The notes under the pieces were generated by a model that searched no databases, was not told where the DNA came from, and saw only the letters and a program-made list of their open reading frames with translations. From positions 16,053,962 through 16,117,961 of the forward strand of contig NC_079891.1 in NCBI RefSeq assembly GCF_024868665.1: DNA of 64,000 nucleotides, read 5' to 3'. Positions within the stretch are counted from its first letter, which is position 1. Each line of letters opens with the position of its first letter. Source of the stretch: Triplophysa rosa (lineage: Eukaryota > Chordata > Actinopteri > Cypriniformes > Nemacheilidae). Shown here piece by piece: positions 33,980 to 47,428 of the stretch. The position numbers were made by a program, and so were the translations under genes.

Positions 33980-36227
33980 TGGGGTGTTTGTGTTTTTACG
34001 CCAGCGTGTTTGTTTTGTGCACGCATGCCTATGAAAGCTTATTTGAAGTAGGCTTTAGTATTTAAAGTCAGCTCGAGGCACAAAATGTGGAGTTGTTTGA
34101 AGAAAAGGCCTCCATATGACCTACATTCTGAAACGCAGCTTTGCCTGCATGTAGGACCTACACAGGCAAGGCACCGAGCTTGATTGAAGAGGATAAGAGG
34201 GAATTGAGTGGGTGTGTGAGAAAATGTGTGTGTCTGCATTCACTCACGGTTGGGCCATTTGTCTTCCTGTAGTTGAAGTCCCAGGGTCTCGTTGCACGCT
34301 GACTGTCCCTCTGTGGCGGCTTCCTGTAATTAATAGGGGCCCCTGCTTCAAGTCATCTGAGAGCAGGTGTTTTTGTGAAGCCTAGAAGCGTTATCTTTTT
34401 GACCCAGCAAAAATTCATCCACCCGTATCAATGAACATGCCCGGCCTCCATCCAAAAATCAAGTTTAGTACAGTGACAACAGGGAACGAGAACCCTTATT
34501 AGTGGTGCTTGTAGGGCTAGAATATTGTAGAGACTTGGGGATCTGGTTACTACACTTTTACTATTACAATTCAAAACCATGGTTTGAATTTTGAAATTTC
34601 GCAAACCCCGTGAAACGTTAGCCGCCACCAATACAGTTTCGCACGAACTTGTGACATACGAAATTTAATCTATTGTTTCGTGTGCACGAATTTCCTCCTT
34701 TTTTTCATATCACTCAGCACAACGTTTTTCTGTGTCACTCAGCACAACTTTCAATCTAATGTGTTTTATTACAAAGTATTTTTCATATGTTTTATCTTTA
34801 ATATATCAATGCAATCTGAAAGGATTTCATTCCTAATTTACAAGGTGGCTCATTCATCTGAATTTATACGATTCATCTGGGGTAAGGGGTAGCTTAGCCA
34901 CCTTGCAAAATATCTCAGACTTCTCCTGATATCAGGTTATACATATTTTAATGTATATACACAGTATGTACTGTACTTAGAAAGTTATGCTGACTGAGTG
35001 ACATGAAAAAGTGGGAAATTTTGTGACTAGGTCACAAACTGCCGTGAACCTGGGTTGCAACCACATAGCAACATCTCGGCAACACACGCATCTTGGTTAC
35101 TTTGCATGAAAAGAAAATGGTCAGAAAAGTTGTTTTTGGTTTCTTTTTTAAAATAACTGTTTTTTTAAAACACATTTTAGTTTTGTAGTCACATACTCTG
35201 CACTTTTGGTTACAAAAAAACTGTAGTGCTTTTAGGGTACACAACGTTTACACGACAACAATGTAGTAAAAACTGAATCGTTTTTCTTTTGCTTTTTTTA
35301 TGTTTCGCATAGACACAATCCATATTCCCACAGATCCATAAAAACAAGTAAAAACACTATATTATGCATGCCAGGTCATTGGTTTGTAAAGAAACACTGC
35401 ACACGCATATCCAAGTTTAACCCTGAAGCATTTTTGTTGTTGAATATGTGTGTGTTTAGAATTTGGCGTATGTAAATAATATCTTGTTTAATGTCTTCGC
35501 TGGTCATAGTGATGGAGTAAATCTACACGTTGCTGTGTGTTGCTAGAAGTGTGTTGTTGAGTAGCACAAACACAGTCCTGTAGGCCGCTATTATTGTTTT
35601 AAATACTCGCGCTTGCAAATGAACATGTAATACACTTTCACTTTGAAACCTGTGTTTAAACTTTTTCGGTTTCAGGCCCTCAAAACGCTTAATGTAAACA
35701 GATGCAAAAAATGCATAAAAACTTGTGCGTTTTTAGTTCAAAACGTGGTCATGTAATAAACGGCTCCTTAGTTTTTCTCTGTATATCTGTGTATTTTATT
35801 TGATACAATGTTTTTTCACTGTTTTTGTTTGTCAGACATTGTTTTTATAATGTAATGTATAAACTAAAGGCCTTTAGTGGACATTCTTTTTGGTTGACCT
35901 TAACAGGGTTTCATTAAAGCTGTTCTATATAAGGTTGACATGGCGTGATAGAGCTGCTTAGCCAAACTGAGCCCTCAGCCGCTCCAGCCAGGACTGATCA
36001 GCCGTGGCCTGCCTGAGCCAGCCACTGTAATATTCATGATCTAATTATTCAGGGAGAGGTTAGTGTGCGGAACTTTAACGTGTGATTTAACCTCTTGTCA
36101 AAGGCTATAAAAGGAAGGCGGGTTAATCTTTCTGGCAAGCATCTCTGCACCCTTGGGAACGTGTCTCAATTTCCCACTCTGTGCCCTGGAGGCTGATGAG
36201 AGAGCGCGCGACAGCATAGCAATGTCA

Positions 36228-36273
<46 letters not shown>

Positions 36274-36592
36274 TACTGGGCCATATGCATGCACTTCACA
36301 CTCAAGGTGCTGCTGACACTCTGTGTCTGTTGCTTCTCTCTGGAGAAATAAAAATGAAGTGACCTTTGATTGCTGATGACAGCAACTGTCAATCTTTCAG
36401 ATCCAGTCAATCAGTTGCTCTCCGAATTTGTCAGACCACTTATCTACTTATCTCAGTTTTACAGATTGAAATGTGGTTATTAGTGCTATTTTTAGTTCTG
36501 AGTGCTGAAACCTAAAATTAGATAATGTGACGTTGTTTGTTTGAAAATATTCCCTTTTAAACTGCTATTACCTTGTGCTATGAAGAATTCAG
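33980..36592. other. No gene; minor repeats
   Basis: 34620-34920 contains cyprinid-type dispersed repeat sequence, with CACTCAGCACAAC twice (about 34711 and 34736). 36230-36270 is a (CA)n microsatellite. 35940-36070 is GC-richer and holds ATTCATGATCTAATTATTCA, which resembles a conserved non-coding element; unproven. Confidence 0.45.
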
Positions 36593-36675
36593 TACACTAA
36601 AAAAAATTATTTGTTTAATTTACTTAAAAAAGCTGCATCAAGTGGTTCCATGCAACAATATTAAGTAATTTGAAC

Positions 36676-37651
36676 TAGGGCTGTGCCGATAAACGATATC
36701 ATATCGAATCGCGATAGAATGTATTTCAAAAACGATGATAAGCTATTGGCATTTTGACTCGATATGGATTAATCTTACAGTCTAACAGAACGCAGAAATA
36801 AACGCAACAACAGTCAGTCAGCGTGCAGCTTTTATCATGCGCGTCAAACTACAAAGTCCATTTCATACTGCACTTGGCAAAGAAAACTCGACATGAGGAG
36901 GAAAACATTACTGGAAGCGGAAACAAAGGTGAAACTAACCTCGAGTTGTCATCATGTGGTTTATCAAGTGTCTTATTTTTTTTTCGCAATCGCGGGTTAA
37001 ACAAAACAAACTTGAGGCGCAATTGCAAGCGAGTTACTTCGAAACGTTTTTATATCCATCGTTAACATATCTGCTAACATGAGCTGGTGCATATGAAACA
37101 AACCAGCGCTGCCCTGTACAGATCAGAGATGTAATGAAGTGAGTTTGTGTGCACATTAAAATATTGAACCTTGTATGTAAGATGCTTGCATTATTAAAGA
37201 AATGTACTACAGTTTATGTGAGATGTCTTTTTGAAAGACTAAGGTTTACTGAATGCATTGAATGAATCCCACTACTCGAACAAGACATTATTGCAGCGTT
37301 ATGTATGTGCGCAGGAGTCAATAGCGTTCGAATGTACACACTAACGGAGCCCTTTCATTGGTTGAATGTACTGAATGAACACTCCCTTTACTTAACGAGT
37401 CAATTGAGTCAAAATGAGACTGAATGAACTGGTACATGTTGTTTATGGCCTAATATCCTCTGTGTTGCAACAGTGCATTAATTTAATTGAATTTTAACTG
37501 GTTAAAGGTTAACTTTTGCTAATAAACTGTATTTAAAATAGATTCTTTTAATACAGTTTTTTAATTAAATATATATCGAAATAAATATCGTTATCGATCA
37601 ATATAGAAAAAAACTATCGAGTTTACTTTTTTGCCATATCGCCCAGTCCTA
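36676..37651. mobile_element. hAT-like element, TAGGGCTGTGCCGAT family
   Basis: Ends are TAGGGCTGTGCCGATAAACG and ATATCGCCCAGTCCTA. ATTTGAAC flanks both sides (36668-36675, 37652-37659), an exact 8-bp duplication. Its core, read in reverse, is homologous to that of 22355-23497 over several hundred bases. No transposase frame. Confidence 0.93.
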
Positions 37652-37806
37652 ATTTGAACAAATAACTCTTAAGTTGTATGAACAAAATACATTTAAGTAA
37701 TGTTGACACAACTTTTTTGAGTAAATCCAAACCATTCCGATTGTACCAGTAATTTTAAGTTAATTGAACTCAATATTTATCCTTCTCAATGGTACTTTTT
37801 GTCATA

Positions 37807-38766
37807 CAGTGTTTCCCCTAGGTTTACAACTTTGGGTGGAGGGCTGTGGTCTCTATTTGTTTTGCGGCGGAGGTCCGGACAATACTTTTTTTAGTAAATA
37901 ATGTTAAATCAATCATCTAATGTTTTATCAGGCCATTTACTTTATATTCTATATAGCCACAGTCTGTATGAAACATATAAGGTCTGTTAACTGAGAAAAT
38001 GTGACAAAATGTAACAACTGAAATAAATATATCATGAGCAGGAGTACTTACAAAGTTACTAACAGCCTTTCCATGCCATTCATACTAGAACTGATTCTAA
38101 ATATTCTTTCCAATTAAAACATGATTCACAATGAAATGCTCTTAACATGCGGATTATTTATGCTATTAATATCATAAATGCTATATGTAGATACAAGACT
38201 TTGTTTTGTAATCTGTCACAAACCTATATAGCAAACAGTAAACTGACTGACACCTAAAAAGACTTTATTACTGCTGCATTTTCGTTTACTTGAGCGTTAC
38301 AGAAAAAGTGTCCATTTATTTACCTGCTCTTGGTGTTGGCAGGTCTTTATATGCGACGCGTCTTTGGCGGGAGAAGCAGCGCTCATGGAGCGGAAATGGT
38401 TCAAATGAAGCACGTTTGGCACTAAATAAAGATATTAGAGGATATAGCGGCAAAATATAATCAACATAAATGTCCCTGAGTGCGCGTGATGTGTACATCT
38501 CAGTTATGAGTTATCTCAGTTAAAGATTTTCTTAATGGTTCATTATGTCTTGCGGTCCGAATGAAACAAAGGATAAGCTGGGTGAAAACCTGTCATCCGG
38601 TGGTAACTGGACTGTTGCTAGTCATGGGCAGGTCATGCGTATTTTCACCACCCTGGGAGCGTTTAAAAATGCAATTTTTTTATCTGCTTTTCAGGTGGTT
38701 GACGCGGCATATTCTCCCACACGCGCTCTCTGTCCGCTGGTGAAAGTGTGCTTACCTGTGTCTGTC

Positions 38767-38802
<36 letters not shown>

Positions 38803-39073
38803 TCAGGTCAGAACTCGATACAGAGAGCAGAGGAGAATTGTAAAGGCTCGCGACCATGTAGAAACAGAAATGACATGCCGCCATGTATATAAGATAAATA
38901 CCGTAATGCTATTTAGTTTGTTTAATATGAGAACAAGGTATAGACATGTTATATAGGAAAGGTAACCTTAAATGACTTCTCTTGTGATCTAACGCAACAT
39001 AAACATTTTTATTAACTTGACCTTCAAGGGGGGCGGGGTGCCCCCCCCTAAGGTAATGGTAGGGGAAACACTG
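37807..39073. mobile_element. hAT-like element, CAGTGTTTCCCC family
   Basis: Ends are CAGTGTTTCCCCTAG and GGTAGGGGAAACACTG. The flanks (TTGTCATA and CATACATA) share only CATA-like bases, so the 8-bp duplication has decayed or one end was altered. A (TG)n/(CG)n tract lies at 38768-38800. No transposase recognised. Confidence 0.8.
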
Positions 39074-39665
39074 CATACATAAAGTATATACAGTCTTACT
39101 GCATGTAAGTCAAAACACAATGAGCAAATCAGATGAGAGGCATCTCAGTACTGGCATTAGCACAGTTAAAGCTCATTGAATGATGCAATAGACGTCATGG
39201 TCATGCTTTAACCTCTCACAGACTAAGCATATGTACCACTCTTCTAAACAATGGTAACCCTAAAACTAAAAAATACAACAAATCTTTTAAACCTCAAAGA
39301 TAAATGAACATTAAGCACAAACAAGTCTTTATCTTTACTGAAAAACACTTAAAATAACACTAAATTTCGAAATTTACTGCCTAAATGCAGTCTTACGCAA
39401 AGCATGCTTGGAACTGAAAATCCCCCTCAACCAGTAATGCTGAATTAACTTGTTTATATTAAGTTAACTCAACAATTTTGCGTTCTACTCAAAAATGTTG
39501 AGTTGAACAGTCAAACACTTTTTAAGTAAAGCTGACATATCAAAATGTTAGTATAAATAACATGGTTAACTTACGTTAATTCAGTTACTTGCATTCTTTA
39601 TGTACTGTGAACAAGGATGGGTTAAGTAAAACTAACAGCAGCGACAGTTCATTTTTTTGAGTGTA

Positions 39666-40163
39666 GAGTTCACACAGATAAAAATATCACTGAAACATTT
39701 CCCTTAGTTTGCCTTAATATGCTTGAATTGTGAATCATTATATAAACCACATTTCCTGTATAATAAGCAGTGAAGGAATAGTATTCAAATTCAGTGGAAA
39801 TGAATGAGATTCTTAGTACAAAAAAAGTACAAAGCGAAACAATATCCGAGAGTTTAGATGTGGCTGTGTGGGCACTGATGATTCAATCGCTCAGAAAGTT
39901 GAAGGTGCATCAAACCCCCCAGAAATTCAAGTGAAATTTGCTGATATGCATTATATTAAATAAAAAAGTTGTTTTGGAGCAAGAACTAGCTTTTTTAGCC
40001 AGTAATGACCAAGCAATATGTGTGCTGCCAATCTTATACTTCCCACACGTTAAAACACCTACAGTGAACAGAGGTGAAAGCATCATGCAACATGCTGTGA
40101 TATAATATATACTATATTTGTATAATATAGGAAAATAATGCAATAGGAATTCACAATAGTGTA
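39666..40163. other. No gene recognised
   Basis: AT-rich, unique-looking sequence. The 115-codon minus frame at 40257-39910 overlaps the short element that follows and shows no domain. Confidence 0.4.
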
Positions 40164-40284
40164 ACACCGTGTCTACACCGGATGCGATAGGCCGAAAACA
40201 TTTAATTATGATGGGTTCTAATGCGTTTCTAATGTATTTTGTCGCATCACTTCGCATCCTTTGCGTCCGGCGTTGACACGGTGT
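40164..40284. mobile_element. 121-bp MITE, ACACCGTGTCTACACCGG family
   Basis: ACACCGTGTCTACACCGGAT and its mirror GTCCGGCGTTGACACGGTGT enclose a short core with TTCTAATG repeats. Very compact inverted-repeat element. Confidence 0.85.
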
Positions 40285-41046
40285 AATATCTTAATAAAAT
40301 AACAGTCTTGGGAAACCCTGGGAAAGAACAGAACAGAGATCTCAAACACAAGCCCAAATCTAACAAAATAGTGGTTTAAGAACAAAAAAGGTAGATGTTG
40401 GGCAAAGATCTGGGCCCGTATTCCTAAAGCTTCTAAGAATCCTCTAAGAAAGCTCTTGATTTAGCTTAAAAACTTCTACGTAGGAGTCTTAGCTTAAAAA
40501 ACGATTCAGAGAGCAACTCTGAGCAAGGAAAAGACAAAAGCTTTTATCTAGTGAGGAGGCGGGGCTGACTCCTTTGCTATGTATGATGACACAGTCTTTT
40601 AAAGACTGTGATTGGTTGGTTGGCCAAGAAGGAAAAAAGAGCGCTTTAAAGTATACGGTCATTAGTTTGAAATTGCACATGTATTTTTTCCTGTTTTACC
40701 GTACTCACGCACGCGCTATATATATATATATGTATATATATTCTTTATTTTTTATTTACCATGTTAATGTCAACGTATTTGATAGAAAATGAACAGTGAC
40801 ACAATAAGTTTCTGTAAGTGCTGCAATTGTTTGTGTGATCACTGGTTATGACAGAACCAAATCATCTCTGCTGCATAGCTGCATTTCTCCAGTTGCTAAA
40901 TATGTTAATGTAGTGTTTTCTTCTATTTCTGGCGCAATGGCATTTCTGCGCTGTTTTGGAGATGTTAGCGTGTCTCTAATAGGATCGGTCACAAACATGA
41001 ACCCTGCACGATCTAATGTGTTGTGTCTGATTAACTCACTGTCATT

Positions 41047-42983
41047 TAGGGCTGCAGCTATCGATTCTTTTACTAATCGAGTATTCTACTGATTTTTCCA
41101 TCGATTAATCGGGTATTCGGATAATAAGTACTTTTTCTTTATTAAAAAGCAATACTAAATATACAAGAGAAAATAAGACAGGTCTCTTAAAATGAATAAA
41201 ACAACTAATTTGTTTCCTTTTTAGAACAATTAGTTTTTATTGCTGAAATAGCATACATTAATATCTGTGAAAACTAAACCCATTTAGTACATTCCATTGC
41301 CATATTAAATTCAAAATGCAATATAATACAAATATATAAATAAGAAACATGAATAAAAATGGAAATAATAATTTCAAACAATAGCCTATGACTTTTATTT
41401 TGGCAGGTTGTCAGAAGACGCTTATTTTTTAGTATGTCTGTTTCTTCACTCAAACAATAACATGTTTGTGAAATAAACTCTCAGAGCAACTCTGGAGGTG
41501 AAGTTCATGTCCTCATTCAGCGCAGACGCAGACAAATTCATGAGCATCACGCGTGTAGCACGTTAAACTGTGCAGTTCATTCACTCAGACACGCAGACCA
41601 GACAGATGAAATGTGTTTTAACAGGATTCGGTGTCCACTAGTCCGCATCTATTTTGATGGACTCAATGCAGCCGGAAAACAAGTTTCACTCGTAAAATAG
41701 ACTAAAACTAAGTAAAATATCAGTTCACCATTTCAATAAGCTATTAGGGCTGTGACGGTGGCAGTTTTTTTACCACCGCGGTGGTAATAGACAAATCGAC
41801 CGCGGTGGTGCGGTGGTTGAGAAATATATATTATTTATATAAATAATATTTATATTATTATATTTGCGTGTAGCAACCACACGACGAGTGGAAGAGAAAT
41901 ATAGACCTTATTTAAATACTTGAAATTGTTAAATAATTGAAATATGATATCTGAAATAAATGAGGATGAAACATCCGTCAATGTTTAACACGCAAATCCA
42001 TCAGTGAAACGGCAGACTACAGCATATAAAACATTTAAATAAACATCAGTAAATAATGAAAACTTAAATGATTAAAGTTAAATAAAAAATCTCTTGTTGC
42101 AGTGACTTCAGTCAGTGGCGTATTAATCCTTACAGTCCTTAACAATTCCATTTGAAACAAACGGTTTAAACCTACATTGGCTTTCCTATTCAGATTGCCA
42201 TAAAAACTTTACTTTTTCCGACTCGTTGATGTGAAATTTACTTGTTGACATTGTCCAGATTAAAATGTGTACAGCTGCACTAAATGCGCGTTCAGAAGAT
42301 GTGCACAGGAGCGCAAATGAAGAGATGTCTCTCCGCAACTGCGGCAAAACCTGCGCGCGCTCCGACACTAAGCAAGCGGGTCATAGCCAGTTTTGATTTT
42401 ACGTATCTGTTCATTTCACAACAAGATCCATTGCAGAAGCCGCAGAATAACCTAGGTTTCGCTGCAGGCCTGCGCTCTTACGCACCAACGGAAACGTATG
42501 CCAATAATTTCTGTTAATTTAAAATCTTTTAAATAAAACCATCCACAACTGAAAGGCTACAACTAGCAATCGTTATCGCAACTCTCATATTTATTACACC
42601 TATATTTGTCAGAGTGACGTGCACTACCGCCGGTGGCAGTTCTCCACCGTCATGGCACTTTACCATCGCTGTGGTGCGGTTGTTACGGCAACCGTCACAG
42701 CCCTATAAGCTATCAGTTATTTATCAGCATGAGAAACACGTGTGAGCGTGTGAACAGACTCAAATGCGTGTGTCTCGCGGTGAATGCATGAGACTTGAGA
42801 GCCCTGTAACACGAATAGAGTTTAGCGGGCTGTGCGTCAGTAATAACGGTCCGTGGGGAAACGCAGCGCTCCGTGTGTACTGTAGTTAAATGGATTAAAC
42901 GAGGCTTCGAGGCAGCAAAAATTGCCTCGATGATTTTTTGTATTCGAATAACTCGAGTTACTCGAGGAATCGTTTCAGCCCTA
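41047..42983. mobile_element. hAT element, TAGGGCTG(C/A)A family (copy 1)
   Basis: Ends are TAGGGCTGCAGCTATCGATT and AATCGTTTCAGCCCTA. CTGTCATT flanks both sides (41039-41046, 42984-42991). A second copy, inverted, lies at 45778-48928. This copy carries a further hAT (41745-42705) but lacks the palindromic insert seen in copy 2; the empty site is at 42877-42884. Confidence 0.95.
41745..42705. mobile_element. Nested hAT element, TAGGGCTGTGACGGT family
   Basis: Ends are TAGGGCTGTGACGGTGGC and GGCAACCGTCACAGCCCTA. TAAGCTAT flanks both sides (41737-41744, 42706-42713). The matching empty site with a single TAAGCTAT (as ATAGCTTA) is at 48120-48127. Subterminal CCGCGGTGGT repeats are present. Confidence 0.96.
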
Positions 42984-43393
42984 CTGTCATTCAATTCAAT
43001 GTCATTATATTTTATAGCGCTTTTACAATTTTCATTGCATCAAAGCAGCTATACAAGAAAACCAAAACCAAGATAAACAAAAGTTGAACACACAAAAAAT
43101 CTATAAAAATCAGATAAACCTTAAAAGTAATATGGAAATTGTCATGCATTGCAACACATTTCTTCTCACTTTTCGTGTTTCATCCATTTTCTCTGCTGCT
43201 AAAGAAACTCTTAAAAGTCCTCCTCGCTATTCCTAACATCTTGGACCTTAAGAGCTCTTTTAAGGGTTAAGATGCTTTTTTCTTTACTAGGATATTTTCT
43301 GTAATTTTAAGGGGAAACGCCCACATTTATAAGAATTTTGTCTCTAGGAGCAACTCTGCGCTAAGATTTTTCATGAATACGGGCCCAGATCTT

Positions 43394-45143
43394 AGTGTTT
43401 ATTTATTTAGAATTCCATATGTAAAGGTCACAGCTAGAATGACTAACAGTGAGTGAACTATAAAGACTTGCTGCAGAGTCCTTTTAAATTTAAATTTTGA
43501 ATAATTAATTTTTTTTATTGTTTATTAACTTTTTAAAAATCACCTTAACTCTAAAGGTTCTGTGTGACATTTTTTGCAGGATCTATTGAAAGAAATGTAA
43601 TATAATATACATAACTATGTCTTTAGAGGTGTATAAAGACCTTACATAATGAAGCGTTATGTTTTTATTACCTTAGAATGAGCTGTTTATATCTACATAC
43701 AAATGGAATTCGCTATGTTGTTTCTAAAGTAGCCCCAAATGGACAAACTGCTCTACAGAACGTATTTCGTAAATATCTCATTCCACTAAAAAGCAAAAAC
43801 GTGACAGCATCTTATTTGAGAGCCACCATAGTGCTTCCAAAGGGAGGGGTGGAGTGAGCCGATATTTACCTGTGCATTATTTGGCATAATCAGTTTTACT
43901 GGCGTGTCTTTTGACGGTGAGTGATTGAGGTTGGAAAATGACAGGAATTGTATAGTGTTTGAATATTTCCCTAAGGCATCATTGCTGCTCTGACAACATT
44001 TTTTTCTTTATTATATGCTTATTACAATGATTGCATTAATGTCAGCAGGCACATCCACTTATTCATCCACTCGTGTAATCAGAGAAAGAGTTGAGTGATG
44101 AATTAGTTTTTCAGTGTTCGGGTTAATCAGGCAAGAGCCCTTATTTAAAACATGCTGGATATTCTGAGATTCGACCAAACCCAGTGAACTGCCTCAGTCA
44201 ACAACAACCATCACCACCCAGAATCTAATCCACACTAAAGCCCAAGCTGCCGCATTCATTTCCTCTAGTCTGACACCCTGCACTGCAAGATCTTCTGACT
44301 CATGATGGAAGTACTGTTTACATTCACTTTACGACTGTAAAAGTGTGACTAATAGAAGTAAATCCTGACTGTTTAATTGCACCTGTCCTCCACAAAAAAT
44401 AGGCAGCCACATTTTCTCAGAAACTGAGTACTCACACATGCATGAGTATCTCCAAATCACTTTTGTTTGTGATTCACCAACCCACACACCTCCATAACCG
44501 CCACTCTCCACAACAACATACCCACACAAGGCAATGGCCCCTGCCTCCGCAAAAAAAAAACCTCTTGATCTGATTTTTGGACCTGTTGCTCTCAGAATCA
44601 TAGTCATCTAGGATCAGCACTTCTGCTGAGTGCATCCAACCCAGTTACTGTTTGATCAGAAGAAGAACCGACCCCAGATCTCCGTCTCTCTTATGAAATC
44701 AGTCTGACCGGGGGAGGAACGTGCCCACAACTGCTGGTGTTTCTATATCAGATGTGCTGCTGTTTTCTGCATGCCTGGCTTACCACTGTATCGCCTCCCA
44801 TCACATACCAAGAGTTATGGTTAGTTGCTGGGTGGGCTTATGGTTATTGAGCTCAAGGAATGTTACACTTCCAGGTCACAGTATCCCATTGACATGGGTC
44901 ATAACCCTCTGAGAAGAACTTATGAAACGTTTGGTGAGTTACGACTGAGGAGGAGTGCCAAATGGAATTTGGCACAAGTTTCCAAAACACTCCCTCTGTC
45001 TTCCATTGGCTGGCGAACAGATATATCCGCCCCACAACTTGCAGTGCTGGTTGTCTGTTTTGCCGGGTTTGGGTGGTCAATATGCTTACATAAATAGTGT
45101 TGCAATGTTGAACGTACAATTATTTACTATTTTCAAGGAATTG
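43394..45143. other. No gene recognised
   Basis: Unique-looking sequence; the minus frame at 44607-44329 and the frames around 44720-45180 on both strands overlap each other and show no domains. Confidence 0.4.
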
Positions 45144-45151
45144 GCCCAAAA

Positions 45152-45521
45152 TAGGGGTGTCACAATATACCATTATTGACAATAACCATGATATTATTAA
45201 CCTGGATTACTGATATTGGTTAATACTACGCATAAAAAAGGTAATATGTCGGCAGCCGGGGCTTGTAAATTTGTGGTTTGTTTTTGTAATTTAACATTTT
45301 TTAACCGCATTTCAAAAATATGTGAAAATTCTGTAAAATAAATGGTAAAAGTGCATAAAATTACATTTTTTCCCAGTGTATCATGATAACATAAATAATT
45401 CAGAACATTATTTGCGTAATTTAAAAAAAATATTCAATGGATATTGCAGTAATATTGTTAATGTGAAATTCCTTTTGCCATGATAACAGTGTAGTGAAAG
45501 TATGATATTGTGACAGTCCTA
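45152..45521. mobile_element. Short hAT-like element, TAGGGGTGTCACAAT family
   Basis: Ends are TAGGGGTGTCACAATATACC and ATATTGTGACAGTCCTA. The flanks GCCCAAAA (45144-45151) and GCCCAAAT (45522-45529) match at seven of eight bases. 370 bp, non-coding. Confidence 0.88.
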
Positions 45522-46344
45522 GCCCAAATATGTATTACTTCTGTTGTATTAAATGTTATTAAGATGGGAAAGTTAAAAATTTGTTAAAGCTGTTATTTTT
45601 TGCACTTGACAACAGTGGTGTTACTTAAAAAAACAGTATTCAACCATGAATGGCCAGGTTTGGGCTTAAAGGTACATTACATCATCTTACAATGTTTCAT
45701 GTGACACATGAGGATGTACACACTACACTGTGAACGCAGTGTTTTAAATGAGCAAATGTAAAGTAACTAGGGCTGAAACGATTCCTTGAGTAATTCGAAG
45801 ACAAAAAACCGAGGCAAATTTTGTTGCCTCGAAGCTTCGTTTAATCCATTTAACTACAGTACTATGGAGGACTAAACCTGCAAAAATTATAAATAAATAA
45901 ATGTATAAATATATAAACGAATAAATGTAATAATATGAAAATAAATAAAGGAATGAATGGTTTGATAAAACAAAATAATTCGTTTTAGCTATTATTGATC
46001 TTAGCTTTAACTTTTCTTTTCATTTTTTAAATTGATTTATTATTTTTTGTGTCCATTTTTAATTATTATTATTTTTTATTTTTAGATTATTTTATTTATC
46101 ATTTCCTTTTATTTTTACATTTATTTATTTATACGTTTATTTATTTTTATATTTATTTATTATTGCATGTATTTATTTATTCTTGAATTTATTCTTACTT
46201 TTCTGTGTCTTGTATGATAATTAGATGGGTTGGTCTTGCCTACTATTGGTTCAACGTAGATTGAAGCGTTTGATTGATTTCTCTTGACTTGTTTTGGACT
46301 AACGTCACGTCACTCACTGATCGTTTGCTTCGTGTTAAGTAACT

Positions 46345-46677
46345 ATGGCAGCCACACAATTAGCTACAGAGTTACGACATTTAGCCAATGAAGTCGATAA
46401 CCATGCATCAAATGACTATGTGTCATTTAGATTAGGTGCGCTTATTGATGTTTTATTACAGATTGACGGCGAGATAAATGACAAAGTTCTTCAAAATTTG
46501 TGCGAGTCAGGGGGTGTTAAGGTGGTGACCATGAACGACCTCAGCAGATTCGTCGATTCTGAAAGCACAAGACGACTTGATATTAAGATGTCTAATAAAC
46601 ACAGACTTTCTTGTTACATGATTTTGACATTCTTGTTAAGATTGCAAATTATTGGTATGATCGCCCGTAACGGCTGA
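46345..46677 (+). CDS. Small frame starting in the left arm, unknown function
   Basis: This 110-residue frame starts at a good ATG (AACTATGG) after a CpG-richer leader. Residues 1-50 (MAATQLATELRHLANEVDNH and onward through LLQIDGEINDKVL) are shared with the frame in the right arm. The predicted start is helical and acidic. After residue about 50 the two frames diverge, as the inverted repeat ends there. It may be the N-terminus of a transposase or accessory protein lost in this copy. I do not recognise a family. It could also be a non-expressed relic. Confidence 0.5.
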   Translation: MAATQLATELRHLANEVDNHASNDYVSFRLGALIDVLLQIDGEINDKVLQNLCESGGVKVVTMNDLSRFVDSESTRRLDIKMSNKHRLSCYMILTFLLRLQIIGMIARNG

Positions 46678-46707
46678 AGCGAGGTGAAAAAATAAATAAA
46701 GCGATTT

Positions 46708-46782
46708 GACACGGGATTCGTACCCATACAATAAAGCGAGGCAGCGTGTCACTACAGTAACAATCACACTAAGCTATTTCGC
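46708..46782 (-). ncRNA. tRNA-like cassette between the arms
   Basis: On the minus strand, TAGCTTAGTGT (about 46776-46766) resembles an A box, and GGGTACGAATCCCGTGT (about 46726-46710) resembles a B box with a T arm. They are about 50 bases apart, as in tRNA genes. The rest does not fold clearly into a full tRNA. It is probably a tRNA-derived piece or SINE head carried by the element. Confidence 0.4.
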
Positions 46783-47176
46783 AATGCTAGCTGCTGCGGA
46801 TCTTTGCAATAATATCAAGATGTCACACAACAATATGCAGCTGGATGAATCAAGGGAATATGCCCGTCTTAACTTGTGACCTCTGTGTTATTTATCTCTT
46901 ATGGAATGTAGTTTACGAGTACCGTTTAGTAACCACGTCTTTTTAGAAGGAATGGTTTCCATTTGATGGCCCCTGTAGTGAAAGAACGATGCTCATTACT
47001 ACCGTGTTAACTTGTGACTTAAGTTCACTTTGTCTCAATTCATTTACATTATGTTACATCATGTTACATTAAATCTTTACGCTTTTTCTAACCGAAAGGC
47101 TGCTTATAACTATCACTTTGACAAAGCGTTAGCTTGCGACTTCGGTTTACAAGCTCATCTGTGTAGTTAAACCTTA

Positions 47177-47428
47177 TTACATTTTGTGCTTTATGATTTT
47201 CACCAGTTGAACCGTAACGCCACCATAGCACCCTCTGACTCGCAGACTTTGAATGTGCTGCAAAGAGGCTAACAACCGAGGAAGAACTTTGTCATTTATC
47301 TCGCCGTCAATCTGTAATAAATCATCAATAAGTGCATCTAATCTGAATGACACATAGTCATTTGATGCATGGTTATCGACTTCATTGGCTAAATGCTGTA
47401 ACTCTCTAGCTAATTGTGCGCCCGCCAT
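47177..47428 (-). CDS. Small frame starting in the right arm, unknown function
   Basis: This 83-residue minus frame is the mirror of the left-arm frame. It starts MAGAQLARELQHLANEVDNH and keeps the segment to INDKVL, with conservative changes (T/R, R/Q, G/D). The conservation of frame in both arms suggests that it was coding in the source element. Its tail (LPRLLASLQHIQSLRVRGC and on) is outside the inverted part and may be the more original continuation. Unknown family. Confidence 0.5.
   Translation of the reverse strand: MAGAQLARELQHLANEVDNHASNDYVSFRLDALIDDLLQIDGEINDKVLPRLLASLQHIQSLRVRGCYGGVTVQLVKIIKHKM

Larger units (their letters stand above)
36593..39665. mobile_element. Inverted-repeat element split by two hAT insertions
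   Basis: TACACTAAAAAAAATTATTT at the left mirrors AGTTCATTTTTTTGAGTGTA at the right. TA at each tip would fit a Tc1/mariner-type target site. The interior has AAGTTAAC-like repeats and no frame. It contains hAT elements at 36676-37651 and 37807-39073. Confidence 0.6.
40405..43393. mobile_element. GGGCCCGTATTC inverted-repeat element split by nested hATs
   Basis: AAGATCTGGGCCCGTATTC at the left mirrors GAATACGGGCCCAGATCTT at the right, exactly 19 bp. Subterminal TTCTAAGA/CTAAGAAA blocks follow. AGATCT may be part of the repeat or a palindromic target site. 42990-43075 resembles a common TATAGCGCTTTTACAA-type repeat. Superfamily not decided. Confidence 0.7.
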
